DNA from: Chaetomidium leptoderma
Taxonomy: Eukaryota > Ascomycota > Sordariomycetes > Sordariales > Chaetomiaceae
NCBI GenBank assembly: GCA_033296705.1
Contig: MU857010.1
Location: forward strand, 1-64,000
Length of the DNA: 64,000 nucleotides
Direction: 5' to 3'
Shown: positions 1 to 8,632 of the stretch, in pieces
Layout of the letters: every line of letters begins with the position of its first letter
Numbering within the stretch: the stretch's first letter is position 1
The notes under the pieces: generated by a model
Seen by the model: the letters and a program-made list of their open reading frames with translations, nothing else
Told to the model about the DNA's origin: nothing
Databases searched by the model: none
Made by a program: the position numbers and the translations under genes

Positions 1-830
1 TGATTGACTCGAGGCCCAATTTGCGTTGTATTTGCGTTGAATTGCTTTGTTTGAGATGGGTTTATTTGCGTTGTGAGGAGCCTTGGTTGTCTCCTCGTCC
101 GTCCCCTTGCGCTTGGGGTCCAGGTGCGCCGGGAGATGACCTCTGGGGAAAGCCAAGGCCCCGGCGGTGCTGGTGACGGAAGAGTTGAATTCGACAGCGG
201 CAAAGTAGATGGCTATGAAGCCCACCAGAAAAGCCATGAGGACCCCAAAGTTGCGCCAGACGTGCGCGTAGGTGTAGCCATACATGGCTTTGATGTAGGC
301 ATCTCCGCTGACGGTCGCGCGTCCCGCCACGGCACCGGCGCTGGTGCAGATCCAGGAGTCGCCGACCAAGGGGGTGTAAGGAGGCACAATCAAGGAGCAG
401 GTGAATTCGCGGCCATGGAACTCGTTGGCGATGAGGATCTCAAAGGCGTAGTAAATCGGGTTGAGCCATCGGATCCAGCTGAACCAGGGGTGCATCTGCG
501 GGACGGGAATGCTACATGAGAAAAATTCTCGTTAGCAAAACTCAAACTCATCTCTCGTCATCAATCTCAGGGGCATCATCAGCACAACAACAACACGTAC
601 ATGACCAACGCCAGCACCAACACGCCCGCCAGCGCCATCGCCTGGGCCACCGTCTTGGTCACGGCCGCCAACGTCCTAAAGATGGCACTCATCACAAAGG
701 TCGCGACAAACGACACCAGAAAGTACAAGAAGAACTGATCGGGCGTGCGCCGCAGCCCGGCCAGGAAGTACACAATCAAGTTGAACACCACGGCCGACGC
801 CAACTTCCATTGCCGAAGTTGCGTTATGGC
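1..830 (-). pseudogene. 5'-truncated PDR-type (ABCG) multidrug transporter, TMD1 end and linker
   Basis: Read leftwards, two exons (830-601 and 511-1, intron 600-512 with GTACGT donor and GCTAAC branch) encode the second half of the first membrane domain of a pleiotropic-drug-resistance ABC transporter. Family-typical stretches are VYFLAGLRRTPDQFF, the PVPQMHPWFSWIRWLNPIYY segment, the cysteine-containing extracellular loop, and the post-TMD1 linker AFPRGHLP. The frame stays open to base 1, so NBD2 and TMD2 would lie outside the window. The first nucleotide-binding domain, expected to the right, is absent: homology ends near 812-830, and an in-frame TAA follows upstream. I infer a truncated remnant. 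The exact breakpoint is uncertain, and a very distant upstream exon is unlikely but not excluded. Confidence 0.75.
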
Positions 831-1298
831 GCGACTAAATTAGCAAGATAGTCAGGTACTGTTTGTGAGGATAATTTTGGCTTTTCAAAATCCATATCAA
901 CCCCACGGGCAACATGTCGTGAGTCTAACCCCTGACCCAACCGGAGGTCCTGATTCCGGGTCGTTCTAATCCTAGGGTTAGATCGGGCTGCAATGATACC
1001 GGTGTGTATGTAGTACTTGAGTAACCCCGTGGACCTCGGACACGTTGCTTCGGGGACAACACTTGCGGCCTGCCGTTGGGTAAGTTCATGCCCGAGCGCC
1101 GATCGTACCAGGCGGGATAACACGGCAGAGAACATGGCACACTAGCATGTGAATCGGGATTAGGGGGATAACTCTATGCGAATCCCGGCCACCACCAATA
1201 AGGTCTGCAAGTAAACTCCTGAGCTAACGATGCCTGGCATTGCCTTTCCGTCCGGCCTATACCGATACCATCTCCCACTCAAGAATAGGTAGACTTTT
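831..1298. other. Intergenic, no gene recognised
   Basis: No ABC-transporter homology continues here, although the missing N-terminal half would be expected. I see no coding signal or terminal repeats. It may be DNA joined at the truncation breakpoint. Confidence 0.5.
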
Positions 1299-2192
1299 TC
1301 ACACTCTTCTTTTCTTCGCAATGATCCACATAATCTTGTCGCCCGTGCTGCCGTGTTCTGTCACCTCGCGAAGCAACACCTCCATCCCCCCGGGGCCCAG
1401 CTCATCGATGATCTGCATCGTCTTCTCCTCTCCCCAGCCGCTCCAGAACATCCAGCCCTGCTGGTGCCCCAACCAATGCTGAGTGATGGCCCCTTCCACC
1501 TCCTCCACCGGAAAGTTCATCAAGAGCATGCCGCCGGGCTTCAGCCACCGGAACACCCTGTGCAAAAACACGGTCTGCTCCTCCCGCGGCAGGTGAATGA
1601 GACTGTACAGGCCCACGACGACATCGAACTCGTCCGGCGGGTACCGCAGGTCCATCATGTCCTCCTCGGCCCAGACCGCCTGGAGGCCCGACGTCTGGTT
1701 GGGGAAGTGCGCGTTGGCGAGCGCGAGCTGGGTCGCCGACAGGTCCACGCCGATCACGTCCATTTCCTTAGCAAGGAGGATCTCGAGGACCGGCACGCCC
1801 GACCCGCAGCCCACCTCGAGGGCGTGCATGTGCCTCAGGCTCGGGATGGGGCTCCCGTGCTGGTGGGGGGGATGTTCCGTCTCCGTCTCATCAGTGTCGT
1901 CGGCTGAGTCCCCGTGCTGGTGGGGGGGATGTTCAAGTTCCGTCTCATCAGTGTTGTCGGCGGAGTCCCCGTTCTGGCCGGTTTGGCGATTGTCGCGCTG
2001 GAGAAAATGGATGAGCTTGGTCGCGTAGTCCATGCGTTGGGCCCGGTGGCTCAGCGTCCACTGGTTGTAGAACGGCGCGATGACATCGTACGAGTTCTTG
2101 AGGCGGGCTTTGAGGTCGGGGGGAGTTCGAAAGCTTGTGGTGCCGGGCTGCGTCACCGTCTCCAGGGTCGGGGTTGGGTCTATGGTGGCCAT
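1299..2192 (-). CDS. Class I SAM-dependent methyltransferase, 297 aa
   Basis: Single-exon gene starting at an ATG at 2192. The protein has a UbiE/Coq5-like Rossmann core. SAM motif I is LEVGCGSG near residue 126, the acidic GVDL end of beta-2 follows about 20 residues later, then DVVVGLYSLIHLP (motif IV region) and LKPGGMLLMNF (post-IV). The substrate cannot be told from sequence. Between the N-terminal helix and motif I sits a 19-residue tandem duplication rich in Asp, Glu and His (units containing TDETE and EHPPHQHG). This is unusual for the fold and probably forms a flexible surface loop. Function beyond a small-molecule-type methyltransferase is not inferred. Confidence 0.85.
   Translation of the reverse strand: MATIDPTPTLETVTQPGTTSFRTPPDLKARLKNSYDVIAPFYNQWTLSHRAQRMDYATKLIHFLQRDNRQTGQNGDSADNTDETELEHPPHQHGDSADDTDETETEHPPHQHGSPIPSLRHMHALEVGCGSGVPVLEILLAKEMDVIGVDLSATQLALANAHFPNQTSGLQAVWAEEDMMDLRYPPDEFDVVVGLYSLIHLPREEQTVFLHRVFRWLKPGGMLLMNFPVEEVEGAITQHWLGHQQGWMFWSGWGEEKTMQIIDELGPGGMEVLLREVTEHGSTGDKIMWIIAKKRRV
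1861..1974. repeat. In-frame 57-bp tandem duplication inside the methyltransferase gene
   Basis: Two adjacent units (1861-1917 and 1918-1974) share TGGTGGGGGGGATGTTC at their start and CGTCTCATCAGTG later. The 57-bp period preserves the reading frame and gives two 19-aa units. Confidence 0.85.
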
Positions 2193-2713
2193 GTTGGAAT
2201 GTCGAGAGTGATTGTCAAGAGCCGAGTTGTGGAAATCGGCTGCTAGTGGAATGAAAGCGCTAATTTGTGTGGCGATGATAGCCGCGTGCCACAGTGCGTG
2301 GTCAAACCGAAAAAATTGGCAAAGTCGGGAGCAGATGTTTGGATTTAGTTCAGTGTTTTGTCGAGCTTCGATCTTGTTCCAGTTCTAGGTCAAGTAAGTC
2401 TCCTGTCCCCGCATCTGCATATCGCCGTCCTAATTCACACGCCGGTACCTTCTCTGTTGGGGCAGTTGTGTATCTCAAGGAAGGTAAGATCAAGCAATTG
2501 CAGATGCGAGCTAGGGAAGGGACTGGAAAGGGCCCCGGGCCGTTGTTAACCTGGAATCGCTAACGGATGCCTTCGATTTACAGAAACCGCACCCCAAGAT
2601 CCCAAACCTGTCTTGAGCCATGTCGATTCGATACGCCAACTACCCTCTCAAAAACGCCCGCACGCTATTGCTGGAATATCATTTTCTCTTTCTATCCGAC
2701 ACATCCGACTTCC
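2193..2713. other. Intergenic between two minus-strand genes
   Basis: Contains the presumed promoter of the methyltransferase and the 3' region of the Bcs1-like gene. No further gene or clear element seen. Confidence 0.5.
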
Positions 2714-4873
2714 TCAGTGGCCACCAGAGACACCGTTAGTGACGGTTTCAGGAGCCACCTTTACAGCTTCTGCACCAGCGGAATCCGTCTTCTCATCACC
2801 TGCGATAGTCTCGTCTTCCCCAGCCACGGCAGCTGCAGTGCCATTTTTCAAGACCTCGTTGGGTGTGCGATCAGTCGCAGAATCACTGGGAGTATCAGGC
2901 TGGCTGAACAACCCCGTCTCCTCGACAGTTTTCGCCTTCTCCTCGGTCTTCTCGTTCTCCTCGGCCTTTTCCTTCTCCTCGGCCTTTTCCTTCTCCTCGG
3001 CCTTTTCCTTCTCCTCGGCCTTCTCCTTCTCCTCGGCCTCCTCCTTGGTCTCGGCGCTCACCTTGGTCTCGGCGTCATTGCCCTCCTCAGTCTTCTCCTT
3101 CGCCTCAATGCCAGCCTCTGTCTCATCTTGCTGCTCCCTCTTCTTCCTCTTTTTCTTGTCCTCCACCTTTTGCCGCAGCTCTTCCAGCTCCTCATCTGAA
3201 TCGTAGTCCCGCATCGCCTCGGCCATCCTAGCGGCTTTCCTCAGCTTCCGCTCCTTTCTCTTCTTCTTCTTTGTCTCATTTGCCTTTCTCTCCTTCTCTT
3301 TTGCGGCCTCTACCAATTGAACCTCCTCTTGCACCCATTTCACAACATTGCCCGCTGCGTCCAGCGGAGAATCGCGATAGTTGAGCAGGTAACCCTGGAT
3401 CTGTGCCGGGGTGAACACTTCGTGGGGGATGTTCCCGCTGAACTCGAGTGCCAGCCGCTGCAGCTCGTCTTCGGGGAGCTGTACCGTCCTGTCTGCCGGA
3501 GCCGCGCCATCCGCGTCGGGACCAAACATGCGCAAGAACATGAGTTCGCAGCAGCGCGGGGAGATGGGGCCGAGGTAGATCATCCTGTCCACCCGCCCCG
3601 GGCGCACGAGGGCCTTGTCAAGCTTCTCGGCAAAGTTGGATGTCATCAGCACGATCCTCCCTTCCTGCGATGCCACTCCGTCGATGACGTTCAGCAACCC
3701 CGAAAGCGTGCAGTTCGATCGCCCTCGGTCGTGATCGCTATCCGAGTCGTCTTTGTCCGAGTCCTTGTCGCTTTCATCGCTACTATCGTCGTCACGTCTT
3801 CGCGCGCGGCGCTTGATTCCGACGGCGTCGATATCTTCGAGGAGCACCAGGCACCGCGGGGGCAGAGCAGTGAAGAGCTTCTCGAGAACGGAATCGTCAC
3901 GAACGCTTGGCATGTGCAGCAAGTACAGTTCTAGCCCGAATCTGCCCGCCAGCGCAAGCGAGAGTGAGGTTTTTCCGGTGCCGGGAGGGCCATACAGCAA
4001 GAAGCCCCGCCGGTACGGAATACCGCGCCTGTTGTAGAACTTGCGCGTGTTGACATCCAGATAGTTGGAAATGTCGGCGACCAGCTCATCCTTGATTTTC
4101 TCGTCGAAATGCACCGTCTCAAGCGGGCGAAGGGGCCGTAGGATGGTGGTATCCCAGGTTTCGTCGTAGGAGCGCTTGCTGATGCGAACCGTGATGTATG
4201 CCTCCCGCTGCTTGTCGGCGAACTCGCGGCACGAGTGCAGAAAGCGCTTAATAGGCTCTACTGATCGGCCAAGACACATGACCACGAGCGGCTCGTCGCC
4301 CTCAGGCGCACCAGCATACTCGTCCGGCGTTCTAGTCCACGAGCTGTGATAGTGCGAGCTGCTCGTCAGGATGCGTCGCACCATGAAGATGTTGCGCTTG
4401 TGGATGAACCAAGTGGTACCAAACGTCGGCAGGTACTGCACCGGCATCCGCTTCTCGTGGTGGTAGTCGTTGCGCTCCTGCGATACGTGGCGGTAGGACC
4501 AGGCGTCATTACGGATCGTCTCCGAGTTCGCCGTCAGGATGCGGGTGCCCTTCTTCATCAGCACGTGGGCGCCCAGCCAGTTGAGCACCTCGCGATTGAG
4601 CCGATCGTTGCCCCCGATGGAGATGGACGCCGTTAGAAAGCGCACAATCCACCAGTAGAACTTGGACCCCGTCTCTTGGATGCTCTGCGCACCGGTGGAT
4701 GCGGCGCCCATAAGCGCGGCAGCCGTCAGGAGCGTCGTGAGGTCGAGGCGCAGCCATTTCTTGAAGAAGTCCTGCAGGACCGAGAAGCCGGGGATGCGGT
4801 CTTCGAGGTCTTGGAGAGAAGTGCTTCTGTCGTTCAACAGTGATGTGCCCGCAAGGGCCATTAAGCTGTTCAT
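2714..4873 (-). CDS. Bcs1-like AAA ATPase, 719 aa
   Basis: Single exon. The N-terminal part matches the BCS1 family: a membrane segment near residues 43-62, then the BCS1-specific domain with RNDAWSYRHVSQ and TTWFIHKRNIF. The AAA module follows: Walker A GPPGTGKTS near residue 297, Walker B CLVLLEDIDAV near 345, and sensor-2/arginine region LVRPGRVDRMIYLG. Family members are inner-mitochondrial-membrane translocases of folded Rieske protein, but many fungal paralogues have unknown substrates. Two oddities: an Asp/Ser-rich insertion just after Walker B (DDDSSDESDKDSDKDDSDSD), and a charged C-terminal tail of roughly 190 residues with Lys/Glu coiled-coil-like sequence and repeated EEKEKA hexapeptides. 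These make it longer than orthodox Bcs1 (about 450 aa) and suggest a paralogue rather than Bcs1 itself. Confidence 0.85.
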   Translation of the reverse strand: MNSLMALAGTSLLNDRSTSLQDLEDRIPGFSVLQDFFKKWLRLDLTTLLTAAALMGAASTGAQSIQETGSKFYWWIVRFLTASISIGGNDRLNREVLNWLGAHVLMKKGTRILTANSETIRNDAWSYRHVSQERNDYHHEKRMPVQYLPTFGTTWFIHKRNIFMVRRILTSSSHYHSSWTRTPDEYAGAPEGDEPLVVMCLGRSVEPIKRFLHSCREFADKQREAYITVRISKRSYDETWDTTILRPLRPLETVHFDEKIKDELVADISNYLDVNTRKFYNRRGIPYRRGFLLYGPPGTGKTSLSLALAGRFGLELYLLHMPSVRDDSVLEKLFTALPPRCLVLLEDIDAVGIKRRARRRDDDSSDESDKDSDKDDSDSDHDRGRSNCTLSGLLNVIDGVASQEGRIVLMTSNFAEKLDKALVRPGRVDRMIYLGPISPRCCELMFLRMFGPDADGAAPADRTVQLPEDELQRLALEFSGNIPHEVFTPAQIQGYLLNYRDSPLDAAGNVVKWVQEEVQLVEAAKEKERKANETKKKKRKERKLRKAARMAEAMRDYDSDEELEELRQKVEDKKKRKKREQQDETEAGIEAKEKTEEGNDAETKVSAETKEEAEEKEKAEEKEKAEEKEKAEEKEKAEENEKTEEKAKTVEETGLFSQPDTPSDSATDRTPNEVLKNGTAAAVAGEDETIAGDEKTDSAGAEAVKVAPETVTNGVSGGH
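2957..3040. repeat. 18-bp coding tandem repeats (EEKEKA hexapeptide)
   Basis: About five near-identical 18-bp units (TCCTCGGCCTTTTCCTTC on the plus strand) encode EEKEKA repeats in the tail of the Bcs1-like protein. Copy number is probably variable. Confidence 0.8.
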
Positions 4874-6150
4874 GGCGGTGGAGCGATTAAAGCTTCAAAA
4901 AAACGCTGCTACGCATAGAAGAGATAGTTGGGACCGACCGGCCCTTAAAATAGCACGTCGGGTGGCGTTTTGGCTGGCGATGGCCACGTTTGAGAGGCCG
5001 GGACCGAATCGAATACTGATGGAGAGAAGAGAGGCGAACCAGGTCGGGGCCGCCTCGCACCTGCTGATCGTGCAGGTCAAAAAATTGAAATTAAAAACTC
5101 AAGGCAAGGATGGAAGGCAGCAGCAGCCATCCGTGTCCCGGACTTCTCAGAAAGCTGGCTGCATGCTACACCGCCCGCACAGGCGCTTGTTGGGTCACGG
5201 ATGCATGAAAGGACGAAGTCAGCCTCTCCAACGTTTGGCTGGCCAGGCTGCAATGTCTCCACCAGGTGCGTCCGAGCAGCTTCCTGCAGCAACTTTCCAG
5301 GGTTCAGCGCCAACGGCAACCAACACCAGCCACCGCCGCGCCCCTAGCATTTCAGCCCACAGCCGATGAAAGGACCGTCCTCCACATGTCGTGGCACGAT
5401 ACCTCTACACCTCTACGGGACTTACCGTCTGCTCTTCATCAGCATGCCTGGCCAGTGGATTCCAGGTTTCGGAGTTGAATGATGGGCCGGACGACTTCCT
5501 CCCCCGCAAGCTGGCCCAGTGTCTTGGGATTCTGCCCCACTCATTCGGCAAGGACCCCTGCACTCAGCCCTACTGCCTAGGATCCGGTTGGAGCAGTCGG
5601 TCTCCACTGACCACTCGATGATGCACTGGCGATGTCCTGTGTTTTCCATTTCGACGGATGGCGTGACTCACCTATTTATGCCTTCGTCTTTGCCCAGCTC
5701 ATTCACTCCCGTTGACTCGGAAGACATTCGACGGAAATCGAGAGAAGGGTTTCTCATGACTCCTCATAAAGCTTAGAGAGAAGATCGGCCTAGAAATACA
5801 GCGATGTCTGCGGCTCTGCATAGAACAGGCAATTCTAGCAACGGACGAGAGCGCTTCGTTCATAAACCGCCCGATGCCGGGGGATATGCAATGCGGCAGA
5901 TGAAGTTTATTGATGCCATGCATGACGGCTACTCGAGCCGTTGTGCATCTCTTCGACAGCAAACTCGATCTTGATTCACGGATGCATGGCTCTCGACCCC
6001 ACACCCCGCCAACTTCTCGATACCCCGCCATAAATCCCCACCGTCGCATGCGCTGAGAGCTCGAAGCTCAGCCAGATCGGAACGCTTTCCCATATCCCTC
6101 TAAACTAACCCCGACGGTAACAGTCACGCCGACAGAACCCATCGAACAAA
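4874..6150. other. Divergent intergenic region
   Basis: 1.28 kb between the starts of the Bcs1-like gene (minus) and the Dom34 gene (plus), so it should hold both promoters. Open frames here lack codon bias, domains and plausible splice signals. No RNA gene or repeat noticed. Confidence 0.5.
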
Positions 6151-7362
6151 ATGCGGCTCGCGTCGAAAAAACACACCCTCGAGGGCATCGACGAAGATGC
6201 CGGCGTCTCGCTACTGATCGTCGAACCCGAAGACATGTGGCACGCCAACAACATGATTGCCGTCGGAGACGTCATCCACGCCCCCGCCCTCCGAAAAGTC
6301 ACAGTGACGACGGCGACTGGCTCTTCAATCGGCAAGAGTGTGCGCACGAACCTGTCGGTCAAGGTCAAGTCGACCTTCTTCGACCCGGTCGCATCGGAGC
6401 TCAAGGTCTCGGGCACCGTCGTCAACGAGAACGACTGGGTCAGCGTCGGGCAGCATCACACCATCACGCTCAAATACGACAAGACAGACATCAAGTTCAC
6501 GATATGGAAGAGCCACGGCTGGGACTCGGTGGCGATGCAAACCCTCAAAGAGGCGCTGAGCGAGGACAGGCCCGAAGCGATTGCCGCCGTCGTAATGCAG
6601 GAGGGCCTTGCCAACATCTGCCTCATCACCGAGTTCCGGACCATCCTCAAGCAGCGCGTCGAGAGCTCAATACCGAAGAAGCGGTCGACGGCGAAGGAGT
6701 CGTCGGGGGGGATGACGTCCTTTTTCGACAAGACCTTGTCCAATCTGCGCCACGCCGTCGACTTTAGCATACCCCGTACACTGCTGCTCGCGAGTCCCGG
6801 GTTCGTCGCCCAGGATTTCCGCGCACACATGCAGGCGGAAGCTACGAGGACGGGGGACAAGGCCTTGCAGCGCATCGCGAAAGACGCAGTCGTGGTGCAC
6901 TCGAGTACTGGCTACATCCACAGCCTCAACGAAGTGCTCAAGAGCCCCGAGGTGAAGAAGACGATGCACGATACAAAATTTACGACCGAGACGAACCTGA
7001 TGGATCAGTTCTACGACCGCCTACGCAAGGACGATGGGAGGGCATGGTACGGCACGAAGCCGGTCGAGAAGGCTGTTGCCGAGGGCGCGGCGGGCCGGGG
7101 CGGAGGGGTGCTGCTGGTAAACAATGCGTTTTTCCGAAGCATGGACGTCGCCACAAGGAAGAAGTATGTCGGGCTGGTGGATAAGGTGAAGGAGGATGGC
7201 GGAGAGGTTCGGTTGCTCAGCAGCGACCACGAGAGCGGCAAGCGCCTGGAGGCATTGGGCGGTATTGCTGCGATTTTGACATATCCCATTTTTGACCTGG
7301 ATGAGGACGACGAGGAAGAGGGTGCGGTAGATGATTCCGCAGAAGGCACCATGGTGATATGA
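6151..7362 (+). CDS. dom34: Dom34/pelota mRNA surveillance factor, 403 aa
   Basis: Single-exon gene at the ATG beginning MRLASKKHTLEG. The three eRF1-like domains are visible: an Sm-like N-terminal domain (residues 1-130, containing EPEDMWHANNMIAVGD), a central domain (about 135-265, AAVVMQEGLANICLIT) and the C-terminal L7Ae-like domain (about 270-380, with LLVNNAFFRSMD and ILTYPIFDLD). There is no GGQ motif, as expected for pelota. It acts in the cytosol with Hbs1 to split ribosomes stalled in no-go and non-stop decay. Length is normal for fungi and the acidic tail is typical. No defect seen. Confidence 0.95.
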   Translation: MRLASKKHTLEGIDEDAGVSLLIVEPEDMWHANNMIAVGDVIHAPALRKVTVTTATGSSIGKSVRTNLSVKVKSTFFDPVASELKVSGTVVNENDWVSVGQHHTITLKYDKTDIKFTIWKSHGWDSVAMQTLKEALSEDRPEAIAAVVMQEGLANICLITEFRTILKQRVESSIPKKRSTAKESSGGMTSFFDKTLSNLRHAVDFSIPRTLLLASPGFVAQDFRAHMQAEATRTGDKALQRIAKDAVVVHSSTGYIHSLNEVLKSPEVKKTMHDTKFTTETNLMDQFYDRLRKDDGRAWYGTKPVEKAVAEGAAGRGGGVLLVNNAFFRSMDVATRKKYVGLVDKVKEDGGEVRLLSSDHESGKRLEALGGIAAILTYPIFDLDEDDEEEGAVDDSAEGTMVI

Positions 7363-8632
7363 AGTTGCGATTCAGCTGGTCGTCCTCCCTCCCTCCCATT
7401 CCAAGTGATGCGCAACCGACTCCCGAGATTGGCCGAGACGGCGCGCCTTGCAGGCCTGGCTTGCGCTACTCGTCGGGGCAAAACGCCCATCCGACCCACT
7501 GCCAAGCAGGTTAGCGGGTCCTGCCGTTCGCCGAAGGACGGAGTGTCCCCGAACACACGTCATTTTTGCTGCAACTCGATTTCGTTTGTCCTTCCACCCA
7601 ACAACTCTTTCTCCGTTTCGCCTAAGCATGCGACTTTGTGTTACCGTTGGTTGCAATACAGGCATGGTCCACAGGAGAACCCGAATCGGCTCTGCCCGAC
7701 CCAACGCTCCAATAATCCCAGGAGGAGAACCGGGCCGGGGGTCGCCCAAAAGAACTCGATGATGCAACCACCTGGACGCTAACGTCAAAGCCTGGAAGAG
7801 CGCCGTTTGTCCGCTTGGCTGCTATTATGGATGGATTGCGAAACAATCAAAGGGAAACCATCAACCCGTCCGCTTCCCATGGAGTTCGCTTGCTTCAACT
7901 CGGCGGCTTCTTACCCCTTGTAACTATTCGTTTTCAGACCCCAAGCACATCAGCATCAAATCCCATCAAGCCCTCGCGACGGTGGTGTTCTCGGACCCCA
8001 AACCAAGTCTGATATAGCAGGGCAATTAATTTCTGCTGGCACAGCCACTCCGCCCACGAGTCGTCATCCAACTTGCAACGGAAGTCTTGGAGGAGTTTTG
8101 GGCGAGACATCCCCTCAGGATCGCAAAAGTGGAGCGCCACCCCCAGGGGTTCGTACTATCGTATCGTAGCGCCAACCAACCATCGAAGACCGGAGACCGG
8201 CAGTCGGATCCTCTTCCGACCCCGAAAGCCTTTTCAGTCCAGCGCTCCGACTCCGTTTGCGACCGCGACAGCGGTGGTGGTCACACAGCAAAATCATCGG
8301 TGGCGCCCAGGGCTCGCATGTCGGGCAAGCTGGGAAGATGTCGGGAATATGGGCAACGATAAAGTCGGCCGCGCCGGCACTCGGGCACCAACACCAGCAC
8401 GAGAGCTCACCGCGGCTCGTGGAGGGCAGCGCCACGCGGCCCCCTTCGCCCCCAAGGATACTCGGCACGCCTCCGTCGTCATCACAGTCCTTGCCAAGAC
8501 CACCTAGTTCACTTGACCACCGAGGTAAGCATTGGTTCATTGTCTTTGGTTCCCTGTTGGTGGATAGGCGCAAGGCTGCGCGGTCCTAGTGCGCCGTTCG
8601 TGGAGTCCGTATACGCGTATTCGTCGTGTCCA
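7363..8632. other. Intergenic, 3' of dom34 and 5' of the WD40 gene
   Basis: No protein or RNA gene recognised. A donor-like GAGGTAAGC at 8521-8529 just upstream of the WD40 start codon may belong to a 5'-UTR intron. Confidence 0.45.
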
